Assembly (NCBI RefSeq): GCF_024362695.1
Contig: NC_065405.1
Span: forward strand, 3,976,672-4,040,671
Direction: 5' to 3'
From: Pectinophora gossypiella
Taxonomy: Eukaryota > Arthropoda > Insecta > Lepidoptera > Gelechiidae
Length of the DNA stretch: 64,000 bases
Shown here: piece by piece, positions 63,696 to 64,000 of the stretch
Position numbering within the stretch: the stretch's first letter is position 1
Layout: each line of letters starts with the position of its first letter
Made by a program: the position numbers and the translations under genes
The notes under the pieces: generated by a model
Database searches by the model: none
What the model was told of the DNA's origin: nothing
The model's input: only the letters and a program-made list of their open reading frames with translations

Positions 63696-64000
63696 ACTAT
63701 AAGTATTAAAACTAAAACCCGAATACGGAAAAATGGCGCTCTAAAAAGTATGAACAAGAAAATAAGTATATAATTATGAAATTCTTCCGAATAGTGATGT
63801 TGAAGCACACTACTGGACAAACAAATTGACTCAAGTTGTGTTGCTGGGGAAAATAACTGTCTATAAAAATTGTTATTAGGTATGTACGTACATCAGGTAT
63901 CATAAAATAGGTAAGTAGCTATCATTTTAAAGAGGAAGGTATCTAGAGTTAGAAAATAATAAAAAGCAATTTGACAAATTCATTCAGGTATGTAGATAAA

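Overview
This 64 kb window is AT-rich, non-coding DNA from an insect nuclear genome, almost certainly a moth or butterfly (Lepidoptera). The evidence is a repeat catalogue I recognise from that order: several tRNA-headed SINE families, a Helitron with the CCCGCGACTTCGTCCGCG terminus, 5'-truncated LINE tails ending in (TTGAAT)n, and many short palindromic MITEs. The species cannot be read from the window. I found no convincing host protein-coding gene, rRNA or functional tRNA. The only coding-like tracts are C-terminal scraps of LINE proteins. Family letters used below (SINE-A, MITE-1 and so on) are my own labels, built by comparing copies inside the window.

Layout. 0-21 kb: SINE-A, SINE-B and SINE-C copies, LINE ends, a possible hAT-like element and several palindromic elements. 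21-25 kb: largely unique AT-rich DNA. 25-36 kb: MITE palindromes, LINE 3' ends and SINEs. 36.9-40.6 kb: a three-layer nest, in which an old LINE tail was split by a roughly 2.0 kb Helitron carrying a 134-bp minisatellite, and that Helitron was split by a 1,498-bp foldback element with an exact 8-bp target duplication. 40.8-43.1 kb: MITEs, a LINE end, a local duplication and a tRNA-headed SINE. 43.14-50.34 kb: a complete LTR retrotransposon insertion (two 407-bp LTRs identical by eye, TG...CA ends, 4-bp target duplication AAAG, a tRNA-Leu-like primer site) whose 6.4 kb interior has no gag or pol frame. 51-55 kb: SINE mosaics, a 440-bp inverted duplication and tandem palindromic MITEs. 55-64 kb: more SINEs and MITEs, a GC-rich LINE derivative and nested insertions with readable target duplications.

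The most interesting object is the coding-less LTR element. Its 3' part carries three adjacent tandem arrays with unit lengths of 37, 60 and 91 bp. All are built from hairpins sharing one loop, AATTTCAAG, while the stems change in a compensatory way (for example TACTTGTC/GACAAGTA, TACATGTC/GACATGTA, ACTGACT/GGTCAGT, ACTAACC/GGTTAGT). This suggests a structured RNA or DNA module carried by a parasitic retroelement that must borrow its proteins. I know of no description of it, but I could not search. Second is the foldback element, whose two arms are arrays of a 170-bp repeat (four cores in one arm, three in the other).
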